From: Exiguobacterium sp. s122
GTDB lineage: Bacteria; Bacillota; Bacilli; Exiguobacteriales; Exiguobacteriaceae
Direction of reading: 5' to 3'
Assembly: GCF_018618475.1 (NCBI RefSeq)
Contig: NZ_JACSMD010000001.1
Span: 62,001-126,000, forward strand
DNA: 64,000 nt
Every line of letters starts with the position of its first letter. Position 1 is the first letter of the stretch. The position numbers and the translations under genes were made by a program. The notes under the pieces were generated by a model. It searched no databases. It worked only from the letters and a program-made list of their open reading frames with translations, and was not told the DNA's origin. Below are positions 9,096-16,893 of this stretch, one piece after another.

Positions 9096-9944
9096 ATGAA
9101 GTTGATTGCCATCGACCTCGACGGGACACTTTTGTCTCGGACCGGGGTCATCACAGAAGCAAACCAAAAGCTGATTCGACAGCGACAAGCACAAGGGGAC
9201 ATCGTCGCCATCTCGTCAGGGCGTTCGATTCATGACATTGAAGAAATTTTGAAGCGGAGCGGTTTGACGTGTCCCATCCTTTCAGGGAATGGGGCCATCG
9301 CCTTTTATGAGAACGAACGAATCTATTACTATGCGCTCCCAAAACAAGTCGTGAGCGAATTGTGGGAGGTAGCGCATGAATATGATACGTATGTCGAGTT
9401 TTATACAAACGCGGGTGTGAAAGTATTACGTTCCGGAACGGAGTTGTTGAAACGAGAACTCGATGACGTCTTACCCCACGATCAGTCGTTTACTCGCGAG
9501 TGGGGAGAGCGAGAAATCGAGATTCAAAACGAGCAGTACGGGTTGACATATGTCGATGAGGTGAGTGAGATTGATTTTGAGGCTGATGAAGTCTACAAGG
9601 TGTTCATCTATTCATTTGATCGACAAAAACTTCAAAAATTACGAAAACATTATGAGTCACGCACCGACATATTGATTACAACGGCAGGCTGGACAAAAAT
9701 TGAGATTGGACACCCGAGAGCGAGTAAAGGAATGGCGCTCGAACAGTTGGCGCAGCATCACGGCATCGCCAAAGAACATATCGTGGCGATTGGAGACAAT
9801 TTGAACGACGTCTCGATGTTTGAAGTGGCCGAGACGCGCATTGCGATGGGCAACGCGGTCGATGCGCTAAAAGACATGAGTACGCACATCACAAAAGACG
9901 CCGAAGAAGACGGCGTCGCGTATGCGCTCGAGCACTATATTTGA
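9096..9944 (+). CDS. Cof-type HAD-IIB sugar phosphatase
   Basis: 282 residues. Motif I is DLDGT with nucleophile D7 and D9, motif II is AISSGRS near 35-45, and the C-terminal GDNLNDVSMFEVA near 230 carries the magnesium aspartates. The size and the large C2 cap are those of Cof/YwpJ-like phosphatases acting on small phosphorylated metabolites. GGGAGGAAACG precedes the ATG. It is monocistronic. Confidence 0.9.
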   Translation: MKLIAIDLDGTLLSRTGVITEANQKLIRQRQAQGDIVAISSGRSIHDIEEILKRSGLTCPILSGNGAIAFYENERIYYYALPKQVVSELWEVAHEYDTYVEFYTNAGVKVLRSGTELLKRELDDVLPHDQSFTREWGEREIEIQNEQYGLTYVDEVSEIDFEADEVYKVFIYSFDRQKLQKLRKHYESRTDILITTAGWTKIEIGHPRASKGMALEQLAQHHGIAKEHIVAIGDNLNDVSMFEVAETRIAMGNAVDALKDMSTHITKDAEEDGVAYALEHYI

Positions 9945-10044
9945 AGGATTTGGAGAAATGGTGAACACGGATTCGAAGCTTTCAAAAACGGCTATTGTAT
10001 TACTGTAGTCCTCGTTCATCAAGGAAGTTGGAAGGGGACGACAG

Positions 10045-10194
10045 ATGAATCATCGCTTGAGACGTTTGACTAAGTGTGAACCGGTCAAACGACAGCCTGT
10101 TTGGACAACCGGTCATCAAACCGTTCCCTTTCACTACCTGTCGCCGACCTTACGCGATGTGAGGCGCAGACGAAAAGGATTCTTGGGAACATGA
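10045..10194 (+). CDS. Possible small basic protein, 49 residues
   Basis: An ATG with GGAAGGGG about 8 nt upstream opens a 49-codon frame rich in arginine (RRLTK, RDVRRRRKG). It has no signal peptide or membrane segment. Its stop overlaps the start of another frame that looks non-coding. It lies inside the candidate structured RNA region, so it may be a real peptide, a leader peptide, or chance. I do not recognise it. Confidence 0.25.
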   Translation: MNHRLRRLTKCEPVKRQPVWTTGHQTVPFHYLSPTLRDVRRRRKGFLGT

Positions 10195-10450
10195 GTCGGA
10201 TGGTCGGAATGTTTCCTCAGGCGGAGGTGGGCCGGATGGGATTCGTGACAGATTTCGTTCATATAGGTCGAACTTACGATTGTTTGGCAACCGGAAGCCA
10301 TGCTTCTGTATGTGCCGCATCGTCAGAAAGACGAACGATTGCTCGGAAATCGTGGCATGAATCGCATCACTTTCTAGCACGACGTTACACATATGGGACG
10401 GTCGATCATGAGATCGGGTGCAAGTCCAACCGACTAGAGACGCTCACCGT

Positions 10451-10475
10451 AAGCGCCACGATTGTGGCGCTTTTT
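10451..10475 (+). terminator. Intrinsic terminator ending the 10-kb unassigned transcript
   Basis: AGCGCCAC-GATT-GTGGCGCT followed by TTTT on the plus strand; the minus-strand side lacks a T-run, so it mainly serves rightward transcription from the unassigned region. Confidence 0.8.
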
Positions 10476-10807
10476 CATTGTGCGAACGTTGAGACACGTG
10501 ACGGGGAAGCACCAGCCGCCGCTTTATACTCGATGCGGTGACCGTCGACCGCCTTTGTCACGCGGAACGAGTAGTCGGCGTCCGGTTCGTCGCGGAATGT
10601 GACATCGTAGACGTACCCGCTAAAGCCGAGTGCTCCATCGAGGGAATAGGTCTGTTCCGGAATGTTATAATGAGTGGCAAGGTATGATTCCAAAGCGTGT
10701 TCACGTTCTTTGATTTCTGCGTCATAACGTACGTATAAAAAAGCAACGAGGGCGATGGTGACGAATAAAGTAGAACGGACAAGGGTGTTCCAATTACGAC
10801 GTGGCAT
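10475..10807 (-). CDS. DUF3139-like small membrane-anchored protein
   Basis: 110 residues: one N-terminal membrane helix (about 10-27) and a short extracytoplasmic domain with HALESYLATHYNI and VYDVTFRDEPDADYSF, the pattern of DUF3139 proteins of Bacilli. Function unknown. A GAAAGGAGACTCACCG ribosome binding site precedes the ATG. Confidence 0.65.
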   Translation of the reverse strand: MPRRNWNTLVRSTLFVTIALVAFLYVRYDAEIKEREHALESYLATHYNIPEQTYSLDGALGFSGYVYDVTFRDEPDADYSFRVTKAVDGHRIEYKAAAGASPSRVSTFAQ

Positions 10808-10896
10808 CGGTGAGTCTCCTTTCTTTAAGTAGAATTAGATGATATTTTACGGAAAATTCAGACAAATTACAAGCGATTTTTGCGGGAGGTGACAAA

Positions 10897-11058
10897 ATGC
10901 CGAAAATCTATTGGCTTGGGACGTTCGCAAGTGGTCTGCTCCTTCTCTCAATTGGAGAAGGGGCGGCAGTGCCGCAGGTCTTGCCCTACGTTTTGATCGC
11001 GGTCGGGATTATCGGATTTCTCACGCAATCATGGTACGAACAAAAACGACGCCGTTAA
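10897..11058 (+). CDS. Small two-helix membrane protein, 53 residues
   Basis: The ATG at 10897 has GGGAGGTGACAAA upstream. The 53 residues form two hydrophobic segments (about 5-20 and 29-45) with a basic C-terminus (EQKRRR). The stop codon lies in the loop of a strong terminator. Unrecognised, but start, site and terminator support a real gene. Confidence 0.65.
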   Translation: MPKIYWLGTFASGLLLLSIGEGAAVPQVLPYVLIAVGIIGFLTQSWYEQKRRR

Positions 11059-11076
11059 GCCGGCGTCGTTTGTTTT
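11045..11076. terminator. Bidirectional terminator between the 53-residue protein and the ABC-F gene
   Basis: AACGACGCCG and CGGCGTCGTT arms with a 6-nt loop; TTTGTTTT follows on the plus strand and AAAAA-complement T-run on the minus strand. Confidence 0.85.
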
Positions 11077-12919
11077 ACATCAATTCGAGTAATTCCAATA
11101 CTAACGAATCGATTTCGGATTGAAGCGCATCGCTTTGTTGCTGCAACGTCATCAATCGTTCCAAGTCGTTCGTCTCACTCATTTCAAGGATGAGTGACTG
11201 ATGGAGTGCCTCGAGCTCGGCTAAGCGTACTTCTTCATGAGAAGTATCTTTTGAGCTTGGCGCCACTCTTTGCTTTGACGTGGCTTTTTGTTTCGGGATC
11301 GGAGTCGCCGTCTCCATTGCCTCGCGTCGCTTCTCGAGTGCGTACGAGACGTTTCCAGAAAAACGCGTCGTCGTTCCGTCGAGCCAATACGTGATCGGGA
11401 ACAGTTTATTCAAGAAATAGCGGTCATGCGATACCGCGACGAGTGTCCCGTTGAAACGGTCGAGCGCCTCTTCGAGGGCCTCACGTGCTTCGATATCCAG
11501 ATGGTTCGTCGGTTCGTCGAGGACGAGGACGTTCATCTCTTCATGCATCAGGATGGCGAGCATGAGCCGCATCTTTTCCCCGCCACTCAAATCCTTGACC
11601 GGTTTGAATACGCTCGCGCCGTAGAAGAGGAATTGGGCGAGGAGTTGTCGCGCTTTGCCTTCGTCGACTGGAATCCGGTCCCGAAACGCCTCGATGAGCC
11701 GATGGGCGTGATCAAAATCGATGTGTTGGGACAAATAACCGATTTTAGACCGTTCGGCTCGCCGGACTTCGCCGGAAGTCGGTTCGATGTGGCCGAGCAA
11801 TACGTTCAAGAGCGTGGACTTCCCACTCCCGTTCGGACCGACGATGGCAATCCGTTCCCTGTGCCCTGCATAGAAGGAGACGTGCTCGAAGACGGTTCGG
11901 TCGAAACGGACGGACACATCAGTCGCTTCGAAAACGTCGCGGCCAGTCCGGCCATGTGCTGTGAACTGGATGTCAGGTTGAATGGATTCGAGTTGCGGTC
12001 GCTTGATCGTCTCGATTCGGGCGAGCGCTTTTTCCATCGACTTGGCCCGCCGGTAAAACTTCTCGTTCGGTGGATGTCCTTCGTTCGCCCACTGTCTGAG
12101 CTGACGAATCGTTTCTTTCATCTTCTTGATTTTCTTTTGTTGCTCCGTGTAGGCATGGAACTGGTCAAGGAGCCGCTTTTCTTTTTGGGCGACGAAGGCG
12201 CTATAATTGCCGTCAAAGCTTGCCAGCTCACCGTCTTCACATTCCACGATGCGGGTGGCGACGGCGTCTAAAAACACACGATCGTGCGAGACGAGGAGGA
12301 GTGTGGACGGACTGTCTGAAAGAAACGTCTCGAGCCAAGCCATCGCTTCGAGGTCGAGGTGGTTCGTCGGCTCGTCTAAGATGAGCAGGTCTGGCTCTTG
12401 AAGCAAGGCCAGAGCTAATCCGATTTTCGTCCGTTCCCCTCCGCTAAGCGTATCGAATGGCCGGTCGACGAAACGGTCCAGTCTGAGCCCGTCAATCATC
12501 GCGTTCACTTTCGAATCGATGGTATAGCCGCCGTTGTTCTCGAAACGGGTCTGGAGTGCACCGTATGTCTCGAGGAGCGTCTCAATGTCGGTTCGTTCGG
12601 CCATCGCCTCTTCAAGTCGTCGCATCTCATTGCCGAGCGTCACGAGCTCGGAAAACGCCGTATAGAGCACGTCTCGACCGGTCTTGTCGGGATGGGACGG
12701 GATTTGAGCCAAATAGCCAATCATCAACCGCTGTTTCCGGTAAATCGTCCCGCCATCTGGTGTTTCAGTGCCGACGATGAGCCGGAGAAGCGTCGTTTTG
12801 CCGCTCCCGTTTCGTCCGACGAGCCCAATCCGTTCACCCGCATTCACGTGAAGGTTGGCGTCGGTCAAGACGGCATGGCCGCCATATTGCTTTTGGATAT
12901 TTTGTAATTCGATTAACAT
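11075..12919 (-). CDS. ABC-F family ATPase (ribosome-associated)
   Basis: 614 residues with two soluble ATPase domains and no membrane segment. Domain 1 has Walker A GRNGSGKT at 35-42, signature LSGGERTKIGLAL and Walker B LLILDEPTNHLD; domain 2 has GPNGSGKST near 360, LSGGEKMRLMLAI and VLVLDEPTNHLD. A charged linker (about 240-300) joins them and a C-terminal coiled coil ends the protein. ABC-F proteins act on the ribosomal E site, either to relieve stalling or to displace antibiotics. Length resembles YdiF/YfmR, but the attenuator-like leader with an upstream peptide is more typical of antibiotic-inducible members. Which of these it is cannot be decided here. Confidence 0.9.
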   Translation of the reverse strand: MLIELQNIQKQYGGHAVLTDANLHVNAGERIGLVGRNGSGKTTLLRLIVGTETPDGGTIYRKQRLMIGYLAQIPSHPDKTGRDVLYTAFSELVTLGNEMRRLEEAMAERTDIETLLETYGALQTRFENNGGYTIDSKVNAMIDGLRLDRFVDRPFDTLSGGERTKIGLALALLQEPDLLILDEPTNHLDLEAMAWLETFLSDSPSTLLLVSHDRVFLDAVATRIVECEDGELASFDGNYSAFVAQKEKRLLDQFHAYTEQQKKIKKMKETIRQLRQWANEGHPPNEKFYRRAKSMEKALARIETIKRPQLESIQPDIQFTAHGRTGRDVFEATDVSVRFDRTVFEHVSFYAGHRERIAIVGPNGSGKSTLLNVLLGHIEPTSGEVRRAERSKIGYLSQHIDFDHAHRLIEAFRDRIPVDEGKARQLLAQFLFYGASVFKPVKDLSGGEKMRLMLAILMHEEMNVLVLDEPTNHLDIEAREALEEALDRFNGTLVAVSHDRYFLNKLFPITYWLDGTTTRFSGNVSYALEKRREAMETATPIPKQKATSKQRVAPSSKDTSHEEVRLAELEALHQSLILEMSETNDLERLMTLQQQSDALQSEIDSLVLELLELM

Positions 12920-12949
12920 GATTCGTTCCTCCTAAAGTAGAGGCCTATC

Positions 12950-12978
12950 AAAAAAACCGAGCGCAAAGAAGCGCTCGG
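12950..12978 (-). terminator. Leader terminator upstream of the ABC-F gene (attenuator)
   Basis: CCGAGCGC-TTCTTT-GCGCTCGG on the minus strand followed by seven T, ending about 30 nt before the ABC-F start and after its promoter. An upstream AAAGCGC (12990-12996) can pair with the left arm (GCGCTT), giving a mutually exclusive antiterminator. Confidence 0.75.
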
Positions 12979-13042
12979 CAAGAGAGAGAGGCGCTTTGTC
13001 GTATTTCAACAATGTCTAAAAAAGGACAGACGGGTCCTATGG

Positions 13043-13120
13043 TTACGCGACATCGTGAAAAATCGCACGCAAAATGTACAAATGTTCTGTTGACCAATGC
13101 GTACGTCCGACAAAGTTCAC
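13043..13120 (-). CDS. Leader peptide of the ABC-F gene, 25 residues
   Basis: A GTG start with AAAGGAGGGAGAAAA directly upstream opens a 25-codon frame (MNFVGRTHWS...) ending in TAA at 13043, between the promoter and the leader terminator. Position and strong ribosome binding site are those of regulatory leader peptides whose stalled translation by an antibiotic opens a terminator. Too short for domain analysis. Confidence 0.55.
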   Translation of the reverse strand: MNFVGRTHWSTEHLYILRAIFHDVA

Positions 13121-13152
13121 TTTTCTCCCTCCTTTCTTTCATCATTGTCTTT

Positions 13153-13181
13153 AGTGTAAGCGATTTCTGGAAATCAAACAA
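13153..13181 (-). promoter_or_regulatory. Sigma-A promoter of the ABC-F leader
   Basis: TTGTTT, 17 nt, TACACT on the minus strand; predicted start near 13146 gives a leader of about 225 nt. Confidence 0.65.
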
Positions 13182-13246
13182 CTATAGAAACAGGAATTTA
13201 ATCAAGAGATGTCGTATTGTTTAGGCATCAGGAGAGGAGGGACACG

Positions 13247-14164
13247 ATGCGAAAGGAATGGCTCGGTGCCATCAGCTTGACGCTCGCCGCGAGCATTTGG
13301 GGCGGCATGTACGTCGTCAGTAAATATGCGCTCGGCTTTATCGAGCCGTTCACCCTCATTTGGATGCGTTACTTCGTGGCCTTTATCGTATTGATGTGCG
13401 CGTGGTGGCTGTTCGGGAGAGAGCGGATCGGGCGGAGGGATTGGAAATGGATTGCCCTCGTCGGGGTCATCGGCTATGTCGCCTCGATCTCGTTTCAGTT
13501 CATCGGGACGAAACTGTCAGATGCGCACACAGGTTCGCTCGTGACGGCCGCGACGCCCGCGTTCATGGTGCTGTTCGCCCGTTTGATTTTGAAAGAGAAG
13601 TTGACACCGGTGAAAATCGGCTCGCTCCTCTTGGCGACGATTGGCGTCATCATTGTCGTCGGCTGGCACGTCGAGGGCACGTACTTTATCGGCAGCTTGA
13701 TTTTGGTCGGGGCGGCGATCACATGGGCGCTCATGTCGATTTATGTCAAGATTGCGTCGGCGACGCTGTCGTCGTTGACGATCACGACGTTCGCGATCGG
13801 AATCGCGTTCGTCTTGATGACGCCGCTCATGGGGATGGAAGTGGCCGAACATGGGCTCCCGACGATGACGACCGTTCTGTGGCTGAGCGTCCTCTATGTC
13901 GGGATTGTCTCGACGGCTGGGGCGTTCTTCTTTTGGAACAAGGGGCTTGAACTCATGGACGCGAGCGTTGGGTCGCTCTTTTTCTTCTTTCAACCGCTCG
14001 TCGGCGGTTATCTCGGCTGGCTTGTCTTGAACGAACAGCTCGACAGGAACTTCTTCATCGGCGCGGCCTGCATCGTGACGGCCGTGACGTGGTCGACCCT
14101 CGTTGAACGACGGCAAAAGCGCGCCACGACTCAAATCGAATCGTATAAACGAAACGTTCAATGA
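13247..14164 (+). CDS. EamA/DMT-family transporter
   Basis: 305 residues with ten predicted membrane helices in two EamA repeats (SLTLAASIWGGMYVVSKYAL opening repeat 1; GAAITWALMSIYVK opening repeat 2). These drug/metabolite transporters export amino acids, nucleobases or other metabolites; the substrate is not readable. The ATG at 13247 has GGAGAGGAGGGACACG upstream; the longer open frame lacks one. Confidence 0.9.
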   Translation: MRKEWLGAISLTLAASIWGGMYVVSKYALGFIEPFTLIWMRYFVAFIVLMCAWWLFGRERIGRRDWKWIALVGVIGYVASISFQFIGTKLSDAHTGSLVTAATPAFMVLFARLILKEKLTPVKIGSLLLATIGVIIVVGWHVEGTYFIGSLILVGAAITWALMSIYVKIASATLSSLTITTFAIGIAFVLMTPLMGMEVAEHGLPTMTTVLWLSVLYVGIVSTAGAFFFWNKGLELMDASVGSLFFFFQPLVGGYLGWLVLNEQLDRNFFIGAACIVTAVTWSTLVERRQKRATTQIESYKRNVQ

Positions 14165-14168
14165 CAAA

Positions 14169-14194
14169 CGGGACCTGGCGACAGGTCCCGTTTT
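14169..14194. terminator. Terminator between the EamA and oxidoreductase genes
   Basis: CGGGACCTG-GCGA-CAGGTCCCG followed by TTTT on the plus strand; it also closes the convergent oxidoreductase gene. Confidence 0.8.
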
Positions 14195-15098
14195 ACGTGT
14201 GAAATAAGTCGGTAACGAGTTGTTGCGTCAAAAGCGCTTCGCGACCGTCCGTTAAAATCGGTGTATCTTCGGTCACTGCCTCGATGAAGTGATCGATGGC
14301 GCCTTGGAAACCACGTTGGGTAAGTAGCGTGTCCCACGAGCCGAACGTCTCGGTTGTCTGCGTCCCGCTCGTAAAGCGATTCAACGTAGTCATCTCGTCG
14401 ACAGTGAGTCGGACACCGTCCGCCACGGCGCTGAGTCCTTCATGGTTGGTTCCGGCTTTTCGATGCATGGAAGTCGTATGGAGGCCGTAATCGTCTCGCC
14501 AGACATGTCGCGCCGAATGTAGTTCATTGGCTTCGGTCGTCTCAAGGTGCCCCGTCACGAGTCGTAGATCACCCGTCGATAAGTAACGGAGCGTGTCGAC
14601 GACGTGTAAATAGTCGTCGAGTAAGGTGAAGGTATAACTTCGTCCAATTCCGTTCCCGCGATGTTTGACAAAGTCGAGTAGATGGAACGGTCCGAAAGCC
14701 CGGACTTGCTGATACATCGGGGCGAAACGACGGTTGAAGCCGACCATCAACTTCCGGTCATGGCGCTCGGCCAGTTCGACGAGCCGTTCTGCTTGTTCCA
14801 TCGTCGCGGCAAGCGGTTTGTCGACGTACACGTCGACGCCATGGGCAAGCAAGTACGAGACGACGTCGTAATGCGTATCAGTCGCACTATGGACGAACGC
14901 CGCGTCGACGGACGTCGCGAGTTCGGGTAGTCCCGCGAACGATTCCATTCGATAGGCCCGACAAATCGCCTCGCGTTTCGCGACGGTCGGTGAGAACGCG
15001 CCGATCAGTTCAAAGCTTGTGCTATTCGTTAAAATCGGCAAATATGCTTTTTGGGCGATGCCGCCGAGACCGACAATCCCGATTTTCGGTTTTCGCAT
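14193..15098 (-). CDS. Gfo/Idh/MocA-family oxidoreductase
   Basis: 301 residues. The N-terminal Rossmann domain starts IGIVGLGGIAQKAYLP and contains the family DVYVDKPLA motif near residue 95, whose lysine contacts NAD(P). The C-terminal domain is the usual substrate/dimer sheet. Members oxidise or reduce sugars, inositols or related compounds; there are no pathway neighbours to suggest which. Monocistronic. Confidence 0.9.
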   Translation of the reverse strand: MRKPKIGIVGLGGIAQKAYLPILTNSTSFELIGAFSPTVAKREAICRAYRMESFAGLPELATSVDAAFVHSATDTHYDVVSYLLAHGVDVYVDKPLAATMEQAERLVELAERHDRKLMVGFNRRFAPMYQQVRAFGPFHLLDFVKHRGNGIGRSYTFTLLDDYLHVVDTLRYLSTGDLRLVTGHLETTEANELHSARHVWRDDYGLHTTSMHRKAGTNHEGLSAVADGVRLTVDEMTTLNRFTSGTQTTETFGSWDTLLTQRGFQGAIDHFIEAVTEDTPILTDGREALLTQQLVTDLFHT

Positions 15099-15126
15099 TC
15101 AATCACTCCTTTACCTCATCATAACG

Positions 15127-15180
15127 AAAAAACAGACCGAAAGACATCCGCGCATAAAGCGTTTCTGTCTTCGGTCTGTT
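15127..15180 (-). terminator. Terminator of the sigma/anti-sigma operon
   Basis: Long hairpin ACAGACCGA-AGACA / TGTCT-TCGGTCTGT with a 19-nt loop, followed on the minus strand by six T. Confidence 0.75.
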
Positions 15181-15182
15181 CA

Positions 15183-15902
15183 TTAGAGACTCGCGCTCAA
15201 GACGATGTCCCCTTCGGGCATCGTGTTCCCACGCTTCGGTTCTTTCGTCACGGCGACTGTGTCCCAGTCCATGTCGGCCTCGGTCGCATCAAGCGTATAA
15301 ATAACGGTCCCGTTGCCTTTGTCATCGGTGACGAACGCACCGGTCGGGATAGGAGAGCCGTCTTTCAACAGCCATACTTGATATACTTCGTTCGCTTCGA
15401 GCGGAGTGAGCCCGTTCGTTTGAACGATCAGCTGTCGCGTCCCGTCTTGTTCGGCGAGATAGGCCACACCGTCGGCTTCCCCGTCGAGCGGGACGGTTTC
15501 AGTTAAGGAAATTCCGCTCGGTTCGGTCTGATTGAGCAACAAGTAGCCATTCCCAATCAACGATAAGACGAGGGCAGCGGCGAGCGCGAACGCGCCCCAC
15601 GAGGTTTTCCGTCGTTCTTTTGGTGCACTGAACGGCGTTGGCGGCGGCGGTTTGATTGCGTTCGGTTCGACCGCTTTCGGTGCTTCGTCTTCAGCGAAGA
15701 CGCGATCTAAAACCCGTGCCTTCATGCCACTTGGCGGCTCTGCTGGTTCGGAGAGGAACGCGACGCCGCCGACGAGAGCCTCGAGTTGTTCGAGTTCTTG
15801 TTGGCACGTCTCACAAGTCGCGAGGTGTGCCTCAAACTGAACTCGTTCGTCTTCTGTCAAATGTCGGTTGAAGTAGTCAATCAATTGGTCACAAGCGTTC
15901 AT
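15183..15902 (-). CDS. Anti-sigma factor with zinc-finger and RskA-like domain
   Basis: 239 residues. The N-terminal cytoplasmic part carries the anti-sigma zinc motif H26-x3-C30-x2-C33 (HLATCETC). A proline-rich linker leads to one membrane helix (about 103-120), then an extracytoplasmic RskA-like domain (VYQVWLLKDGSPIPTGAF). It would hold the ECF sigma factor encoded just upstream inactive until a signal outside the membrane is sensed. Its start overlaps the sigma gene stop by 4 nt (ATGA). Confidence 0.9.
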   Translation of the reverse strand: MNACDQLIDYFNRHLTEDERVQFEAHLATCETCQQELEQLEALVGGVAFLSEPAEPPSGMKARVLDRVFAEDEAPKAVEPNAIKPPPPTPFSAPKERRKTSWGAFALAAALVLSLIGNGYLLLNQTEPSGISLTETVPLDGEADGVAYLAEQDGTRQLIVQTNGLTPLEANEVYQVWLLKDGSPIPTGAFVTDDKGNGTVIYTLDATEADMDWDTVAVTKEPKRGNTMPEGDIVLSASL

Positions 15903-16459
15903 CGTTCCACCTCCTTATCAATTAAATCTGGGGATAATCGTCTTCGTAACTGCTTCAATGCCAACCGAACCCTTCCTTTTACGGTGCCGAGTGGTATGCC
16001 ACACGCATCCGCAATCTTTTGTTGGCTAAGTCCTTGGAAATACATGAGACGCACGACTTCTTGTTGCTCAGTCGGAAGTTCCGCCATCGCGGTCTCGATT
16101 TGCGTCCGTTCTTCTTGCCATTCGACCTCGCTTTCAACCGATTTCTCGTTCGATGGGATCGTTTCGGCATAAGCTTCATCGAGTTGAAGGTCTGGCTTTC
16201 GCTTTCGAATCAAGTCGATGGCGACGTTTCGTCCCATCGTGAAAAGCCAAGATCGAAACTTCCCTTTCGATTCATCATAAATGCCGCCCCCGCGCCACAG
16301 CTTGATAAATACTTCCTGCATCGCTTCTTCGGCGAGGTCGCGGTCCTGGGTCAGTTGCATCAGGAACGCATAGAGGATTCGTTCATAACGATCGTATAAC
16401 GTTTCGAGCGCTTGTTTGTCTTTTTGCCTGACACGCTCATACAGTTCGTAATCAGTCAT
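15899..16459 (-). CDS. ECF sigma factor
   Basis: 186 residues. Region 2 (about 10-80) has LYDRYERILYAFLMQL and AEEAMQEVFIKLWRGG; region 4 (about 125-175) has LPTEQQEVVRLMYFQGLSQQ and the helix-turn-helix IADACGIPLGTVKGRV. With no regions 1 or 3 it is an extracytoplasmic-function sigma factor. The partner anti-sigma gene follows with a 4-nt overlap. A third gene at 17689-17961 encodes a protein very similar to its region 2 alone. Confidence 0.93.
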   Translation of the reverse strand: MTDYELYERVRQKDKQALETLYDRYERILYAFLMQLTQDRDLAEEAMQEVFIKLWRGGGIYDESKGKFRSWLFTMGRNVAIDLIRKRKPDLQLDEAYAETIPSNEKSVESEVEWQEERTQIETAMAELPTEQQEVVRLMYFQGLSQQKIADACGIPLGTVKGRVRLALKQLRRRLSPDLIDKEVER

Positions 16460-16576
16460 CGCGTTCTCCTTTAGTCAAAAGGGAAGTCCCTTGTAGTTAT
16501 CTAACGGTTCAAATCACAAAATGGATGTCTGTTTCAGGTGACAAATTCGTGAACAGTATATATGTAGTCGACGCAT

Positions 16577-16834
16577 TCAGTGAGAACACATCGTGGTGTC
16601 CTCTAAAAACCTAAACAGAAACGCTTGGATGCGGTTAAAGACCGCGTAGGCGACGATGCTGAATAGACTTGCTGTACCAAGCGCCGCTACGAGAGCGAGC
16701 GCGTTCGAAAGCCATTGTTGCCAAAAAGGAACGGTCCGAATTCCAAGTAAAAAGGCAAAGACGAGCCCGAACCCAATGAGGATTCCGCTATACTGGCAGT
16801 AATAGCGACTTACCGATTTTTTCAAGTCACTCAT
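16577..16834 (-). CDS. Small membrane protein, unknown
   Basis: About 85 residues with two long hydrophobic segments (near 15-40 and 48-75) and a basic N-terminus. The start is uncertain: the ATG at 16834 touches the AAAGGG site, while the TTG at 16825 is spaced correctly. It is divergent from the HAD gene at 16894. Function unknown. Confidence 0.55.
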   Translation of the reverse strand: MSDLKKSVSRYYCQYSGILIGFGLVFAFLLGIRTVPFWQQWLSNALALVAALGTASLFSIVAYAVFNRIQAFLFRFLEDTTMCSH

Positions 16835-16893
16835 CCCTTTCGTACTTTTACTATACGAGATGGGGTATGGCGACACAAGGAGGAGGATTACGA

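Larger units (their letters stand above)
9945..10480 (+). ncRNA. Candidate large structured RNA region, family not recognised
   Basis: A 530-base stretch without a convincing conserved gene ends in a strong plus-strand terminator, so something is transcribed here. It contains several hairpins: CGTTTGAC/GTCAAACG at 10063-10091, a second similar one at about 10099-10120 (both with loops ending in AACCG), GTTCCC/GGGAAC at 10123-10190, a nested GGCA-GGAAGC/GCTTC-TGCC hairpin near 10286-10316, and CGATC-ATGA-GATCG near 10403-10416. I do not find the conserved boxes of RNase P RNA, tmRNA, SRP RNA or common riboswitches. A 49-codon open frame with a ribosome binding site overlaps the first part. Confidence 0.35.

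Noticed and set aside
10045-10475. RNase P RNA, tmRNA or a known riboswitch in the 10-kb gap
   Set aside because: The conserved boxes (GAGGAAAGTCC and ACAGAA-GGCTTA for RNase P, CCA-ending acceptor arm for tmRNA, common aptamer cores) were not found by eye. A covariance search would be decisive.
10101-10541. 146-codon open frame on the plus strand
   Set aside because: It has no ribosome binding site, runs through the intrinsic terminator and into the convergent DUF3139-like gene, and its composition is not protein-like. The structured RNA reading explains the region better.
12948-13181. 77-codon minus-strand frame in the ABC-F leader
   Set aside because: Its start lies in the promoter region and the frame reads through the terminator hairpin. 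The 25-codon GTG frame with the strong ribosome site is the better candidate.
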